Shown here in pieces: positions 8,824 to 17,326 of a stretch of DNA of 64,000 nt (its first letter is position 1; the number at the start of each line of letters is the position of its first letter). The notes below the pieces were generated by a model. It made no database searches. It was not told where the DNA came from and saw only the letters and a list, made by a program, of their open reading frames with translations. This stretch comes from JANPPS01 sp043758105. GTDB lineage: Bacteria > Pseudomonadota > Alphaproteobacteria > Acetobacterales > Acetobacteraceae. The position numbers and the translations under genes are program-made. The DNA lies in NCBI GenBank assembly GCA_043758105.1, contig JAYVOF010000080.1, positions 1-64,000 on the forward strand, written 5' to 3'.

Positions 8824-9705
8824 GTGATCAAAAAGCTGCGCAAGGCCGTCCTTCCGGTTGCCGGATTGGGCACAAGATTTCTGCCCGCCACGAAGGCGAT
8901 GGCCAAGGAAATGCTACCGGTCGTGGATAAACCGCTCATCCAGTATGCGATCGAGGAGGCGCGGGCCGCCGGGATCGAACAATTCTGCCTTGTGTCCGGT
9001 CGCGGTAAGACCGCGTTGATCGACCATTTCGACGTGTCGTACGAGCTCGAGGCGAACCTGCGGGAGCGGGGTAAGACCGAAATGCTGGAGATGCTGGAGG
9101 GGATGAAGGTGCCGCCGGGCTCCATCACGACCGTGCGCCAGCAAGTGCCGTTGGGTCTGGGCCATGCGATCTGGTGCGCACGCGCGTTCGTGGGCGATGA
9201 TCCCTTCGCCATCCTGTTGCCCGATGACCTGGTGCTGAGTGAGACGCCGTGCCTGGCGCAACTCGCCGCCGTCTATAATGAGACGGGCGGCAACGTGGTC
9301 GCGGTGACCGAGGTTCCACACGACCAGACGAACCGATATGGTATTCTGAAGGTGGGCCATGATGACGGCCGGCTGGCGGAGGTGCTGGGCTTGGTCGAAA
9401 AACCGAAACCGGAGGACGCACCGTCCAACCTCTCGATCATCGGCCGGTACGTCTTGATGCCGGAGGTGATCACCCATCTCGCACGGATGGAGCGTGGGGC
9501 GGGCAATGAGGTCCAGTTGACCGATGCGATGGCGCGGATGATCGGCCATACGCCGTTCCACGGGCTGCGCTACGAGGGTCGCCGGTTCGATTGCGGTGAT
9601 AAGATCGGCTTCCTCGAGGCGCAAATCGCGTTTGCGCTGAAGCGTCCCGATCTGGCCGACCAAGTGCGCGCCTTTATGCGCCGCTATCGCGAGGAGTGCG
9701 CATGA
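8824..9705 (+). CDS. galU: UTP-glucose-1-phosphate uridylyltransferase
   Basis: GalU makes UDP-glucose from UTP and glucose-1-phosphate for glycan and polysaccharide synthesis. The 293-aa product has the nucleotidyltransferase signature VLPVAGLGTRFLPATKAMAKEM near the N terminus. VVDKPLIQYAIEEA, the DDLVL metal-site segment, GNVVAVTEVP, RYVLMPEVI and GDKIGFLEAQIAFALKRPDL follow, all GalU-typical. The start is a GTG at 8824. The stop overlaps the next gene's ATG (ATGA at 9702-9705), so galU and the phosphohexomutase are co-translated. Together they supply activated hexoses, probably for the polysaccharide locus elsewhere in the window. Confidence 0.96.
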   Translation: MIKKLRKAVLPVAGLGTRFLPATKAMAKEMLPVVDKPLIQYAIEEARAAGIEQFCLVSGRGKTALIDHFDVSYELEANLRERGKTEMLEMLEGMKVPPGSITTVRQQVPLGLGHAIWCARAFVGDDPFAILLPDDLVLSETPCLAQLAAVYNETGGNVVAVTEVPHDQTNRYGILKVGHDDGRLAEVLGLVEKPKPEDAPSNLSIIGRYVLMPEVITHLARMERGAGNEVQLTDAMARMIGHTPFHGLRYEGRRFDCGDKIGFLEAQIAFALKRPDLADQVRAFMRRYREECA

Positions 9706-11114
9706 TGGATTTCCACCACCATTTCGACCCGACCAGCCTGCGTGAATACGATATCCGCGGTGTCGTCGGACGGACGTTGCATGCGGCGGACGCGTTTGCC
9801 ATCGGTCGTTGCTTTGGCACGATCGTCGCGCGCGCCGGGGGCCGGACCGTGGCGGTCGGCTATGACGGGCGGCTCTCGTCGCCGGAGCTGGCCGCCTCGC
9901 TGACGGACGGGCTGAAGGCGAGCGGGATGGAAGTGCTGCGGGTGGGCCGCGGGCCGACGCCGCTGTTGTATTTCGCAGCGACCACGCTCGAGACGGATGG
10001 TGCGGTCATGGTCACCGGCAGCCATAATCCGCCCGATTACAACGGCTTTAAGATGATGCTGGGCAAAAAAGCCTTCTTTGGCGAGAGCATCCAGGCGCTT
10101 GGCGCGTTGGCGGCGGCCGGTGACGTCGTGGGAGCAGCCGCCGGCACGGACCGTCCGATCGACGTGACGGATTCCTATATCACGCGGCTCGTGCAAGATT
10201 GGGACGGTGGCGACCGCACGCTGAAAATCGTGTGGGACAACGCCAATGGCGCTGCCGGTGAGGTATTGACCAGGCTTTTGAAAGTGCTGCCCGGCGAGCA
10301 TACGGTGTTGAATGCCGAGATCGACGGCCGCTTTCCGGCGCACCATCCGGACCCAACCATCGCCAAGAATCAGGAGCAGCTGATCGCGGCCGTCCGCGCG
10401 CACGGTGCCGACCTCGGCATCGGGTTCGATGGCGATGCGGACCGGATCGGCGTGGTGGATGACGGCGGCACCATGGTGGTGGGTGATCAGTTGCTGGTGG
10501 TGCTGGCGCGTGACGTGCTGCGCGCCCATCCAGGAGCGACAATCATCGCCGATGTGAAGGCCAGCCAAGTCTTGTATGACGAGATCGCCCGGGCTGGGGG
10601 GCATCCCATGATGTACAAAACGGGTCATAGCCTAATCAAAGCGAAAATGGCGGAGTTGGGCGCGCCGTTTGCCGGCGAGATGTCAGGACATATCTTCTAC
10701 GCCGACCGCTGGTATGGATTCGATGATGCGCTCTATGTTGCGGTCCGCTTGCTGGGTATTGTTGCGCGTCTTCCCGGGCCACTTTCCGCCGTGCGCAAGG
10801 CGTTGCCCCAGGTCGTGAACACGCCGGAGCTGCGGTTCGATTGCCCGGACACTCGGAAATTTCAGGTGGTCGAGGAGGTCGCAGGACGACTCCGCGCCGC
10901 GCGCGCCGATATCAACGACATCGACGGCGTCCGCGTGCTGACCGAGGATGGCTGGTGGCTGCTTCGCGCATCCAATACCCAAGCCGTGCTGGTCGCCCGG
11001 GCCGAGGCGCGGGATGAGGCTGGGCTCGATCGTCTCAAGGCTGCTTTATCGGCGCAATTGCTGAAGTCCGGCCTGGAAGCCCCTGATTTCTCTGGAGAAA
11101 ACGCCGGGCACTGA
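9702..11114 (+). CDS. Phosphomannomutase/phosphoglucomutase
   Basis: An alpha-D-phosphohexomutase interconverting hexose 6- and 1-phosphates (AlgC/ManB/PgmG type). The four family loops are visible in 470 aa: phosphoserine loop TGSHNPP (residues 105-111, Ser107), metal loop GFDGDADRIG, sugar-binding loop GEMSGHIF and phosphate-binding loop RASNTQ. The start at 9702 overlaps the galU stop. GGAG at 9693-9696 serves either the ATG at 9702 or the one at 9705. Enough specificity cannot be read to choose between mannose and glucose; the family often handles both. Confidence 0.93.
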   Translation: MMDFHHHFDPTSLREYDIRGVVGRTLHAADAFAIGRCFGTIVARAGGRTVAVGYDGRLSSPELAASLTDGLKASGMEVLRVGRGPTPLLYFAATTLETDGAVMVTGSHNPPDYNGFKMMLGKKAFFGESIQALGALAAAGDVVGAAAGTDRPIDVTDSYITRLVQDWDGGDRTLKIVWDNANGAAGEVLTRLLKVLPGEHTVLNAEIDGRFPAHHPDPTIAKNQEQLIAAVRAHGADLGIGFDGDADRIGVVDDGGTMVVGDQLLVVLARDVLRAHPGATIIADVKASQVLYDEIARAGGHPMMYKTGHSLIKAKMAELGAPFAGEMSGHIFYADRWYGFDDALYVAVRLLGIVARLPGPLSAVRKALPQVVNTPELRFDCPDTRKFQVVEEVAGRLRAARADINDIDGVRVLTEDGWWLLRASNTQAVLVARAEARDEAGLDRLKAALSAQLLKSGLEAPDFSGENAGH

Positions 11115-11115
11115 G

Positions 11116-12225
11116 ATGCAGCCGCCTCCCGCTCAGCCCGGCATGATGGTCGATCAGGTCGAAACTCCGGCGCTCCTGATCGACCTCGATGCGTTCGAGC
11201 ATAACCTCGACCGCATGGCCGATCTGTTGCGTCCGACCGGGGCCCGGCTTCGTGCGCACGCCAAGACGCATAAATCCCCGGTCATCGCCCACCAGCAAAT
11301 CGCCCGCGGCGCCGTCGGCCAATGTGTGCAGAAAATTGCTGAGGCGGAAATCCTGGCCTGGGGCGGCGTGGCGGATATTCTGGTCAGCAATGAAGTGGTG
11401 GGGGATGCCAAGCTCGCGCGGCTGGTCGCCCTCCGGCGTTTGGCCCAGGTCGCGATTTGCGCCGATGATCCGCGGCATGTCGCCCGGATCGAAGCCGCGG
11501 CCGCGGCCGCGGGCACCCGGCAGACGGTGCTGGTGGAAATCGATGCCGGAATGGGTCGCTGCGGCGTGGCACCCGGTCCGGCGGCGGTCGCGCTGGCGCA
11601 GCAGATCGCGGCCTCACCCCATCTCATCTTCGGTGGGCTGCAATCCTACCACGGCCCAGCCCAGCATTTGCGCAGCCGCGATGAGCGAGAAGCCGCCATC
11701 GCCGGCACCGTCGAGAACACGCGGCGGACGATCGAGCAATTGCGTCAACAAGGCTTATCCTGCGCCATCGTCGGCGGTGGCGGCACCGGCAGTTTCGAAA
11801 TCGAGGCCGCGTCCGGAGTGTTTACCGAAATCCAAGCCGGTAGTTATTGCTTCATGGATGCCGATTACCGCCGGAATTCCGGCGGTGCCTCGGACGGGTT
11901 CAAACAGTCGCTGTTCGTGCTTGCGACTGTCATGAGTGCGGCGCGGCCACGGGTCGCGGTGCTGGACGCTGGGCACAAGGCGGTGGCGATCGATAGTGGT
12001 TTTCCCCTGGTCTGGGGTCGGGGTGACATCCGATATACCGGTGCGTCCGATGAGCACGGCAAACTCGAATGGCTGGAGGATGCCGGGGCGACGCTCGGTG
12101 AAAAACTCTGGCTGGTGCCCGGGCATTGCGATCCGACCGTCGATCGGTTCGACTGGTATGTCGGCGTGCGCGGCAGCCGGGTGGAGTGCGTGTGGCCCGT
12201 CGCAGCCCGGGGCGCGCTGCAATAA
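11116..12225 (+). CDS. DSD1-family PLP enzyme (D-threonine / 3-hydroxy-aspartate aldolase or D-serine dehydratase-like)
   Basis: A fold-type III PLP enzyme with an alanine racemase-like N-terminal barrel. VETPALLIDLDAFEHNLDRM is followed by the PLP-lysine segment RAHAKTHKSP, then VGQCVQKIAEAEIL and the PLP-phosphate loop GGGGTGSFE. The C-terminal metal-binding motif LVPGHCDPTVDRFD and GSRVECVWPVAARG are those of D-threonine aldolases, beta-hydroxyaspartate aldolases and eukaryotic-type D-serine dehydratases. The 369-aa length fits. The exact substrate cannot be read from sequence. It begins 1 nt after the phosphohexomutase stop and shares a base with the next gene (TAATG), so it is in an operon with functionally unrelated neighbours. 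Confidence 0.88.
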   Translation: MQPPPAQPGMMVDQVETPALLIDLDAFEHNLDRMADLLRPTGARLRAHAKTHKSPVIAHQQIARGAVGQCVQKIAEAEILAWGGVADILVSNEVVGDAKLARLVALRRLAQVAICADDPRHVARIEAAAAAAGTRQTVLVEIDAGMGRCGVAPGPAAVALAQQIAASPHLIFGGLQSYHGPAQHLRSRDEREAAIAGTVENTRRTIEQLRQQGLSCAIVGGGGTGSFEIEAASGVFTEIQAGSYCFMDADYRRNSGGASDGFKQSLFVLATVMSAARPRVAVLDAGHKAVAIDSGFPLVWGRGDIRYTGASDEHGKLEWLEDAGATLGEKLWLVPGHCDPTVDRFDWYVGVRGSRVECVWPVAARGALQ

Positions 12226-12407
12226 TGCGCGGTTCGTTGATCGAGCCTGGAATGCGGGTGACCCATCCGGGACGGCCGGATTGGGGCCAGGGACAGGTGC
12301 AATCGGTTATCGGAGACCGGATCACGGTCAATTTTGAGCATGCTGGTAAGGTTTTGGTCAACAATGCCGTCATCGCCCTGGAACTGTCAGCCGATGATGA
12401 GGCTTGA
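12225..12407 (+). CDS. DUF3553 family small protein
   Basis: A 60-aa protein (EPGMRVTHPGRPDWGQGQVQSVIGDRITVNFEHAGK) matching the DUF3553 pattern, a small SH3-like beta fold related to the RNA-polymerase-interacting CarD/UvrD C-terminal module. Function is unknown. The start ATG at 12225 shares one base with the preceding stop. A longer in-frame extension back to 12126 runs antiparallel to no domain and is rejected. The protein probably binds nucleic acid or protein, but this is inference from the fold family only. It sits directly before moaA. Confidence 0.75.
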   Translation: MRGSLIEPGMRVTHPGRPDWGQGQVQSVIGDRITVNFEHAGKVLVNNAVIALELSADDEA

Positions 12408-12420
12408 ACCCGGGGCCGCG

Positions 12421-13434
12421 ATGGACGACCTTACCCTTATGCACGAACCCCTCATTGACCCGTTTGGCCGCACCATCACCTATTTGCGCGTTTCGGTGAC
12501 GGACCGGTGCGACCTTCGCTGCGTCTATTGCATGTCGGAAGACATGAGTTTCCTGCCAAAGGCGGACGTGCTGAGCCTCGAGGAGCTGGAACGGCTTTCT
12601 GTCGCGTTCATCCGGCTGGGCACGCGCAAGCTGCGCATTACCGGCGGTGAACCGCTTGTCCGCCGTGGCGTGATGACGCTGTTCGAGCGGCTGGGCGCGC
12701 AGATCGGCGGCGGCCTCGATGAGCTCACGCTCACCACCAACGGCACGCAACTCACCAAATATGCGGGCGCGCTGGCCGCCGCCGGGGTGCGGCGCGTGAA
12801 CGTCAGCCTCGACACGCTCGACCCGGCGCAGTTCACCCGCATCACCCGCTGGGGCAAGATCGAGCCGGTGCTGGCCGGGATCGCGGCGGCGAAGGCGGCT
12901 GGATTGCACGTTAAAATCAACGCGGTGGCGCTGAAAGACGTGAACGAGGACGAGCTCGGGGACATGCTCGCCTGGTGCGGGGCGGAGGGGCATGATTTGT
13001 GCCTGATCGAAACGATGCCGATGGGCGATGTCGGCGACCGGACAGCGCAGTATCTGCCGCTGTCGATCGTGCGGGCCCGGCTGCGGACCCGGTTTACGTT
13101 GACGGAGACCACTTTCCAGACGGGGGGTCCGGCGCGTTATTTCGACGTGGCGGAGACCGGTGCCAGGGTCGGTTTCATTACGCCGATGACGCATAATTTC
13201 TGCGAAACCTGCAACCGGGTCCGCCTGACCTGCACCGGTACGCTCTATATGTGCCTGGGCCAGGATGACGCGGCGGATTTACGCCGGGTGATCCGGGAGC
13301 GCGCGTCCGATGCGGAACTGGATGCGGCCATTCGCCTGGCCATCACCCGCAAGCCGCTCGGCCATGATTTCGTCATCGACCGCCGCAACACCGCGCCCGC
13401 CGTGGCCCGGCACATGAGCCTGACTGGCGGCTGA
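12421..13434 (+). CDS. moaA: GTP 3',8-cyclase MoaA (molybdenum cofactor biosynthesis)
   Basis: A radical SAM enzyme that starts molybdopterin synthesis by turning GTP into 3',8-cyclo-GTP. Residues 30-37 hold the SAM cluster motif CDLRCVYC (Cys30, Cys34, Cys37), and RITGGEPLVRRG follows. The second cluster uses FCETCNRVRLTCTGTLYMC, and the protein ends in the essential double glycine (SLTGG). The 337-aa length is normal. The ATG at 12421 is chosen because LIDPFGRTITYLR lies close behind, as in family members; in-frame ATGs exist upstream from 12334. No moaC, moaD or moaE is present in the window. Confidence 0.95.
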   Translation: MDDLTLMHEPLIDPFGRTITYLRVSVTDRCDLRCVYCMSEDMSFLPKADVLSLEELERLSVAFIRLGTRKLRITGGEPLVRRGVMTLFERLGAQIGGGLDELTLTTNGTQLTKYAGALAAAGVRRVNVSLDTLDPAQFTRITRWGKIEPVLAGIAAAKAAGLHVKINAVALKDVNEDELGDMLAWCGAEGHDLCLIETMPMGDVGDRTAQYLPLSIVRARLRTRFTLTETTFQTGGPARYFDVAETGARVGFITPMTHNFCETCNRVRLTCTGTLYMCLGQDDAADLRRVIRERASDAELDAAIRLAITRKPLGHDFVIDRRNTAPAVARHMSLTGG

Positions 13435-13435
13435 T

Positions 13436-14818
13436 TTGGATCCGGCGCTGCTGTCGGCGGAAGGCCTGCTCGACGCCTATGCCCGGCAGACCCTCAGTCC
13501 GGTCGAGGCGCTGCAGGCCATCACCGAGCGGATCGCCCGGCACAACCCCACGATCAACGCGTTCGCCGTGCTCAATCCGCGCGCATTGCACGAGGCGGGC
13601 GAGAGTGAGCAGCGGTGGCGCGCCGGACGGCCGCGTGGCGCATTGGACGGCGTGCCGTGCACGGTCAAGGACCTGATCGACCTCGCCGGCTTTCCGACCC
13701 GGCGCGGCAGCCGTACCACATCGCCCGAACCGGTGGGCGTCGATGCTCCGGCCGTGCTGGGATTGAAACAGGCGGGGGCGATCATCCTCGGTAAAACGAC
13801 GACGACGGAGTTTGGCTGGAAATCGCCTGGCGATTGCCCGCTGCATGGGATTACGCGCAATCCGTGGGACGTGACGAAGACGCCGGGAGGCTCCTCGTCC
13901 GGTGCGGCGGCGGCGGGGGCGGCCGGGTTCGGGCCGCTCCATCTCGGCACGGATGCCGGCGGCAGCATACGGATCCCGGCGGCATGGTGCGGGTTGGTGG
14001 GGTTGAAGCCGAGCTTTGGCCGGGTGCCGCAATGGCCGCTCGGCGCGTTCGGCCATGTCGCGGCCGCCGGGCCGCTGACGCGAACCGTGCGGGACGCGGC
14101 GCTGATGCTGACGGTGTTGGCCCGGGCGGATGTGCGGGATCCGTTTTGCCTGCCGGATGACGCCCGGGAGTGGCGGGACGGGATCGAGGATGGGGTCGCC
14201 GGGCTGCGCATCTCCGTGCTGCGCCGGCCCGGTTTCGACGCCCCTGCGGACGCGGACAGCGTCGCCGCGGTCGAAGCGGCGGCGCAAATCCTGGCGGATG
14301 CCGGGGCGGAGATCCATGATGAAGACCCGGGCCTGCCGGATATGGGCGCGGCGTTCAGCCAGATTTGGACCGCGTCGCTCGCCGCCGTGGTGGCGGGCAT
14401 CGACCCGGGGCAGCGCGCCATGCTGGATGCCGGGTTGATCGCGGCCGCGCGCGATGATGTGCCGGCGGCCGCGCTGATGCAGACGGAGGCGGCGCGGGTG
14501 CAGGCGGCGCACGCGATGGCGCGGTTTCACCAGCGGTTCGATCTCGTCCTGTGCCCCACGGTGCCCGGGCCGCCGCCGGACGCGGACGCGCGGCTCGATC
14601 ACCCCGCCACGCGCCTGCTGCAGGAGTGGGCGCCATGGACGTTTGCGTTCAATTTGACCCGGCAGCCCGCGATTGCGGTGCCGCTCGGCCGCGGCGGCAC
14701 CGGCCTGCCGCGGAGCGTTCAGCTCGCCGCGGCACTGTATCGGGATGATCTCGTGTTGCGCGGTGCCCGTGTGCTGGAGCGGGGTAGCCCCGCCCCGATC
14801 GCAGAATTGCGGCGTTAA
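13436..14818 (+). CDS. Amidase signature family hydrolase
   Basis: A 460-aa amidase of the Ser-cisSer-Lys family. The catalytic lysine lies in DGVPCTVKDLID. The Gly/Ser-rich signature TPGGSSSGAAAAGAAGF holds the cis-Ser, and the nucleophile lies in TDAGGSIRIPAAWCGLVGLKPSFGRVP. A TTG start at 13436 begins one base after the moaA TGA, so the genes are tightly coupled. The family includes GatA and many small-amide hydrolases. No gatB or gatC is adjacent, so a catabolic amidase is more likely; the substrate is unknown. It overlaps the convergent response regulator by 4 nt. Confidence 0.9.
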   Translation: MDPALLSAEGLLDAYARQTLSPVEALQAITERIARHNPTINAFAVLNPRALHEAGESEQRWRAGRPRGALDGVPCTVKDLIDLAGFPTRRGSRTTSPEPVGVDAPAVLGLKQAGAIILGKTTTTEFGWKSPGDCPLHGITRNPWDVTKTPGGSSSGAAAAGAAGFGPLHLGTDAGGSIRIPAAWCGLVGLKPSFGRVPQWPLGAFGHVAAAGPLTRTVRDAALMLTVLARADVRDPFCLPDDAREWRDGIEDGVAGLRISVLRRPGFDAPADADSVAAVEAAAQILADAGAEIHDEDPGLPDMGAAFSQIWTASLAAVVAGIDPGQRAMLDAGLIAAARDDVPAAALMQTEAARVQAAHAMARFHQRFDLVLCPTVPGPPPDADARLDHPATRLLQEWAPWTFAFNLTRQPAIAVPLGRGGTGLPRSVQLAAALYRDDLVLRGARVLERGSPAPIAELRR

Positions 14819-15192
14819 TCGGGGGCCCTAATCAGCCGTTTGGCCACCGTGCAGATTTCATCGAGCGTGTAGGGTTTGGCGATGAACACTTCCAATGCCG
14901 AGCCGAAACTCTGGCCCGGGTCGGGACGGCCGGTCATGAAGATCACCGGAAGCGTGGGCCGGTCCTGCCGGATAGCGTGGACGAGGCCGTAGCCGTCCAA
15001 CGCGCCGGGCAGCTGGATATCGGTCACCAGCAAATCGAACGGATCGTCAGCTCGTAACAAGGGCAGGGCGCTGTCCGCCGTATCGGCTTCGATTACGGTG
15101 AAACCCTCGCCGTTCAACGCTTCGGTCAACGTCAGCCGTATGAGGAATTCATCCTCGACAACGAGCACGCGGGGTAATCGACCTTCGATCAT
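14815..15192 (-). CDS. Single-domain response regulator (CheY-like receiver)
   Basis: A 125-aa stand-alone receiver domain. It has the acidic pocket VEDE near residues 12-15 and the phosphoacceptor Asp58 in LLVTDIQLPG. The conserved Thr is in VIFMTG and the Lys in FIAKPYTLDE. No output domain and no adjacent histidine kinase are seen, so it probably acts by protein-protein contact within a phosphorelay. Alphaproteobacterial proteins of this kind often pair with hybrid or HWE kinases encoded elsewhere. It is divergent from the beta-propeller gene. Confidence 0.9.
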   Translation of the reverse strand: MIEGRLPRVLVVEDEFLIRLTLTEALNGEGFTVIEADTADSALPLLRADDPFDLLVTDIQLPGALDGYGLVHAIRQDRPTLPVIFMTGRPDPGQSFGSALEVFIAKPYTLDEICTVAKRLIRAPD

Positions 15193-15349
15193 AACAGAAG
15201 CTCGTCAAAATTCGTTATATGTGCAACCCGCCTGTTCTCTGCACGCGGAAAGGTGATCACGTTGGCGGCGAAGCCTCTTGGCGAAATCGGTGGAGAAATA
15301 GCCTGTTAAACGTGCTAGTTTACCTAATCCCTTATCCGAGAGCCTCACC

Positions 15350-16291
15350 ATGCGCTTGTTGGCTGCCGCCCTAATCTTTGCTCTTGCGGTGACCCCGGCG
15401 ACCCCGGCGTGCGCGGCCGGAATTGCGATCGTTGTCAATTCGGGCGACGCCACGCTCAGCATGCTCGACATGGCCAGCGGTGCCGAATTGCGGCGGGTGC
15501 CGGTGTTGCGCGAGCCGCATCATTTGATGCTGAGCCCCGACGGCCGCGACCTTCTGGTCGGGGATGCCGGCGGCAACGAGATGCTGTTCCTCGATCCGCA
15601 CACGGGCGCGATCCGGCGGCGGGTGCCGGTGGCCGATCCGTATCAGCTGGGGTTCAGCCCGGACGCCCGCTGGCTGGTGGTCACCGGCCTCGCGCGCAAT
15701 CAGGTCGATGTGTATGACGCGGCGGCGATGACGCTCGTGCATCGCTTTCCGGCGCGCACGATGCCGAGTCACTTGGCCTACGCGCCCGATAGCAGCGTCG
15801 TTTACGTGACGTTGCAGGGTACGAACCAGTTGGCCGCCTACGATCTCCATCGTCAGGCCGAACTGTGGCGGGCCGAAGTGGGCAACACGCCGGCCGGGGT
15901 CATCTGGCACAATGGCAAGCTGTTGGTGGCGAACATGGGTTCCGATCATTTTGCGGTGGTCGATCCGGTCGATGGCCGGGTGGAGCGGCGGATTCACACG
16001 GGGCGGGGCGCGCACCAGCTGTTCCTGTCTCCGGATAAACGGACGCTGTATGTGAACAACCGCGTGGACGGGACCACGGTGGCGCTGGATGCGGCGACGC
16101 TCACGGTCACGCGCACCTATCGCGTGCCGGGGGGCCCGGACTGCATCGATTTTGCGCCGGACGGCAAGCTGTGGATCACGCAGCGGTTCATTCAAAAGGT
16201 CGCGGTGCTGGACCCGGCGACGGGGGCGATCGAGTCTTTCCCGGTCGGACGCTCGCCGCATGGGATTTTTCTCACGGCGAACGTCCGGTGA
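15350..16291 (+). CDS. YncE-like secreted beta-propeller repeat protein
   Basis: A 313-aa protein with an N-terminal signal peptide (RLLAAALIFALAVTPATPACA, cut near residue 22), so it is exported to the periplasm. The rest is a run of 40-45-residue repeats (IAIVVNSGDATLSMLD; LSPDGRDLLVGDAGGNEMLFLD; FSPDARWLVVTGLARNQVDVYD; YAPDSSVVYVTL; LSPDKRTLYVNNRVDG; FAPDGKLWITQ) typical of YVTN/YncE seven-bladed propellers. No catalytic motif is recognised; binding or scaffolding is the usual role. The stop shares one base with the start of the following hydroxylase-family gene. Confidence 0.82.
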   Translation: MRLLAAALIFALAVTPATPACAAGIAIVVNSGDATLSMLDMASGAELRRVPVLREPHHLMLSPDGRDLLVGDAGGNEMLFLDPHTGAIRRRVPVADPYQLGFSPDARWLVVTGLARNQVDVYDAAAMTLVHRFPARTMPSHLAYAPDSSVVYVTLQGTNQLAAYDLHRQAELWRAEVGNTPAGVIWHNGKLLVANMGSDHFAVVDPVDGRVERRIHTGRGAHQLFLSPDKRTLYVNNRVDGTTVALDAATLTVTRTYRVPGGPDCIDFAPDGKLWITQRFIQKVAVLDPATGAIESFPVGRSPHGIFLTANVR

Positions 16292-17241
16292 TGGACCCGT
16301 TCAGCCTGGCGGCCGGCTGGATCCAGGAGAACCTCCTATTACCGGCGCTGTACGCCACGGGGCTGATGCAGTGGGAGGAGCTCGCCTATGGCTGGGCGCT
16401 GTTCGCCTGCTATGGCGCGGCGCAGGTTGCGATCACGCTCGCCATCTGCCTGCCGCTCGAGCGGTGGCGTCCAGTGGAGCGCTGGCCGGATCAGCAGGCC
16501 GTGTGGGTCGATGTTTTATACACTTTCATCTCCCGGGTCGGCGTGCTGCCGCTCGTGACGTTCGTGCTGTTTTACCAATTGCAGGTGGGGCTTACGGGCT
16601 GGCTCACCGACCATGGCTGGGTCGCGCCGACGCTGGAGCGGCTGGCGCCGGCGCTGCTGGGGCATCACGTGCTGACGTTCATGTGTTACGCCATTATCCT
16701 GGATTTTGCGGAATATTGGCGGCACCGGCTGTCGCATCGATTCGGCTGGTGGTGGGCGCTGCATTCGTTGCACCATGCGCAGCGGCAGATGACGTTTTGG
16801 TCCGATGACCGCAATCACGTGCTGGACGAGGCGATCGGCTTCGTGTGGTTCATGGGGATCGGCGTGTTGATCGGCATTCCGCCGCTGCAGTTTCCGCTGC
16901 TGGTTTTGATGCTGCGGTTCTTGGAGTCGCTAAGCCACGCGAATGCCCGGGTGTCGTTTGGCTGGTTGGGCGAGCGGCTGCTGATCTCGCCACGCTTCCA
17001 CCGCTCGCACCATGGCGTATTGGCGGCGGGGCAGGGAAGTGCGAATTACGGGGCGATTTTGCCGTGGTGGGACATGCTGTTCGGCACTGCGGATTTCGAC
17101 CGGGCGTTCGTGCGGACGGGCGACCCGTCGGCGGAGGAGGCGTTGGCGACCGGCACATGGAGCCAGCAACAGGCCGCCGGGTTGCGGCGGATGGCGCGGA
17201 TGGCGGGATGGGTGAAACGGTCCAGCCGGCTGTTGCAGTAG
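16291..17241 (+). CDS. Fatty acid hydroxylase superfamily (sterol desaturase-like) membrane protein
   Basis: A 316-aa integral membrane protein with about four to six hydrophobic segments. The histidine clusters of the di-iron hydroxylase/desaturase superfamily are present: HRLSH, then HSLHH, and a late FHRSHHG, with a further conserved HV in DDRNHVLDE. Relatives hydroxylate or desaturate lipid alkyl chains; the substrate is unknown here. The ATG at 16291 shares a base with the upstream stop; the frame is open further upstream but without domain support. Its pairing with a secreted propeller protein is of unclear meaning. Confidence 0.85.
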   Translation: MDPFSLAAGWIQENLLLPALYATGLMQWEELAYGWALFACYGAAQVAITLAICLPLERWRPVERWPDQQAVWVDVLYTFISRVGVLPLVTFVLFYQLQVGLTGWLTDHGWVAPTLERLAPALLGHHVLTFMCYAIILDFAEYWRHRLSHRFGWWWALHSLHHAQRQMTFWSDDRNHVLDEAIGFVWFMGIGVLIGIPPLQFPLLVLMLRFLESLSHANARVSFGWLGERLLISPRFHRSHHGVLAAGQGSANYGAILPWWDMLFGTADFDRAFVRTGDPSAEEALATGTWSQQQAAGLRRMARMAGWVKRSSRLLQ

Positions 17242-17252
17242 CCCCAGCCGGC

Positions 17253-17302
17253 AAATCCTGAGATAAGCCAAACCTTGAGATAACCCAAACCTTGATATAA
17301 CG
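17253..17302 (+). repeat. Three imperfect 17-bp tandem repeats upstream of DAHP synthase
   Basis: Units AAATCCTGAGATAAGCC (17253-17269), AAACCTTGAGATAACCC (17270-17286) and AAACCTTGATATAACG (17287-17302). The last unit contains a good -10 box. A fourth related core, CTGAGATAACC, lies at 19461-19471 before the nicotinate phosphoribosyltransferase-family gene. They could be operator sites or a product of promoter duplication. Confidence 0.75.
17275..17301 (+). promoter_or_regulatory. Probable promoter of class II DAHP synthase
   Basis: TATAAC at 17296-17301 is a strong -10. TTGAGA at 17275-17280 (15-bp spacing) or CTTGAG at 17274-17279 (16 bp) would be the -35. Both lie inside the 17-bp repeat array. 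Initiation would fall near 17308, past the ATG at 17303, which favours the ATG at 17327 as the translation start. Confidence 0.45.
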
Positions 17303-17326
17303 ATGAACCGACCGCGAGCAGGACCG

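Noticed and set aside
15205..15471. 88-aa minus-strand frame across the response regulator / beta-propeller gap
   Set aside because: It overlaps the signal peptide region of a well-supported gene and has no domain or ribosome binding site. The gap is better read as a divergent promoter region.
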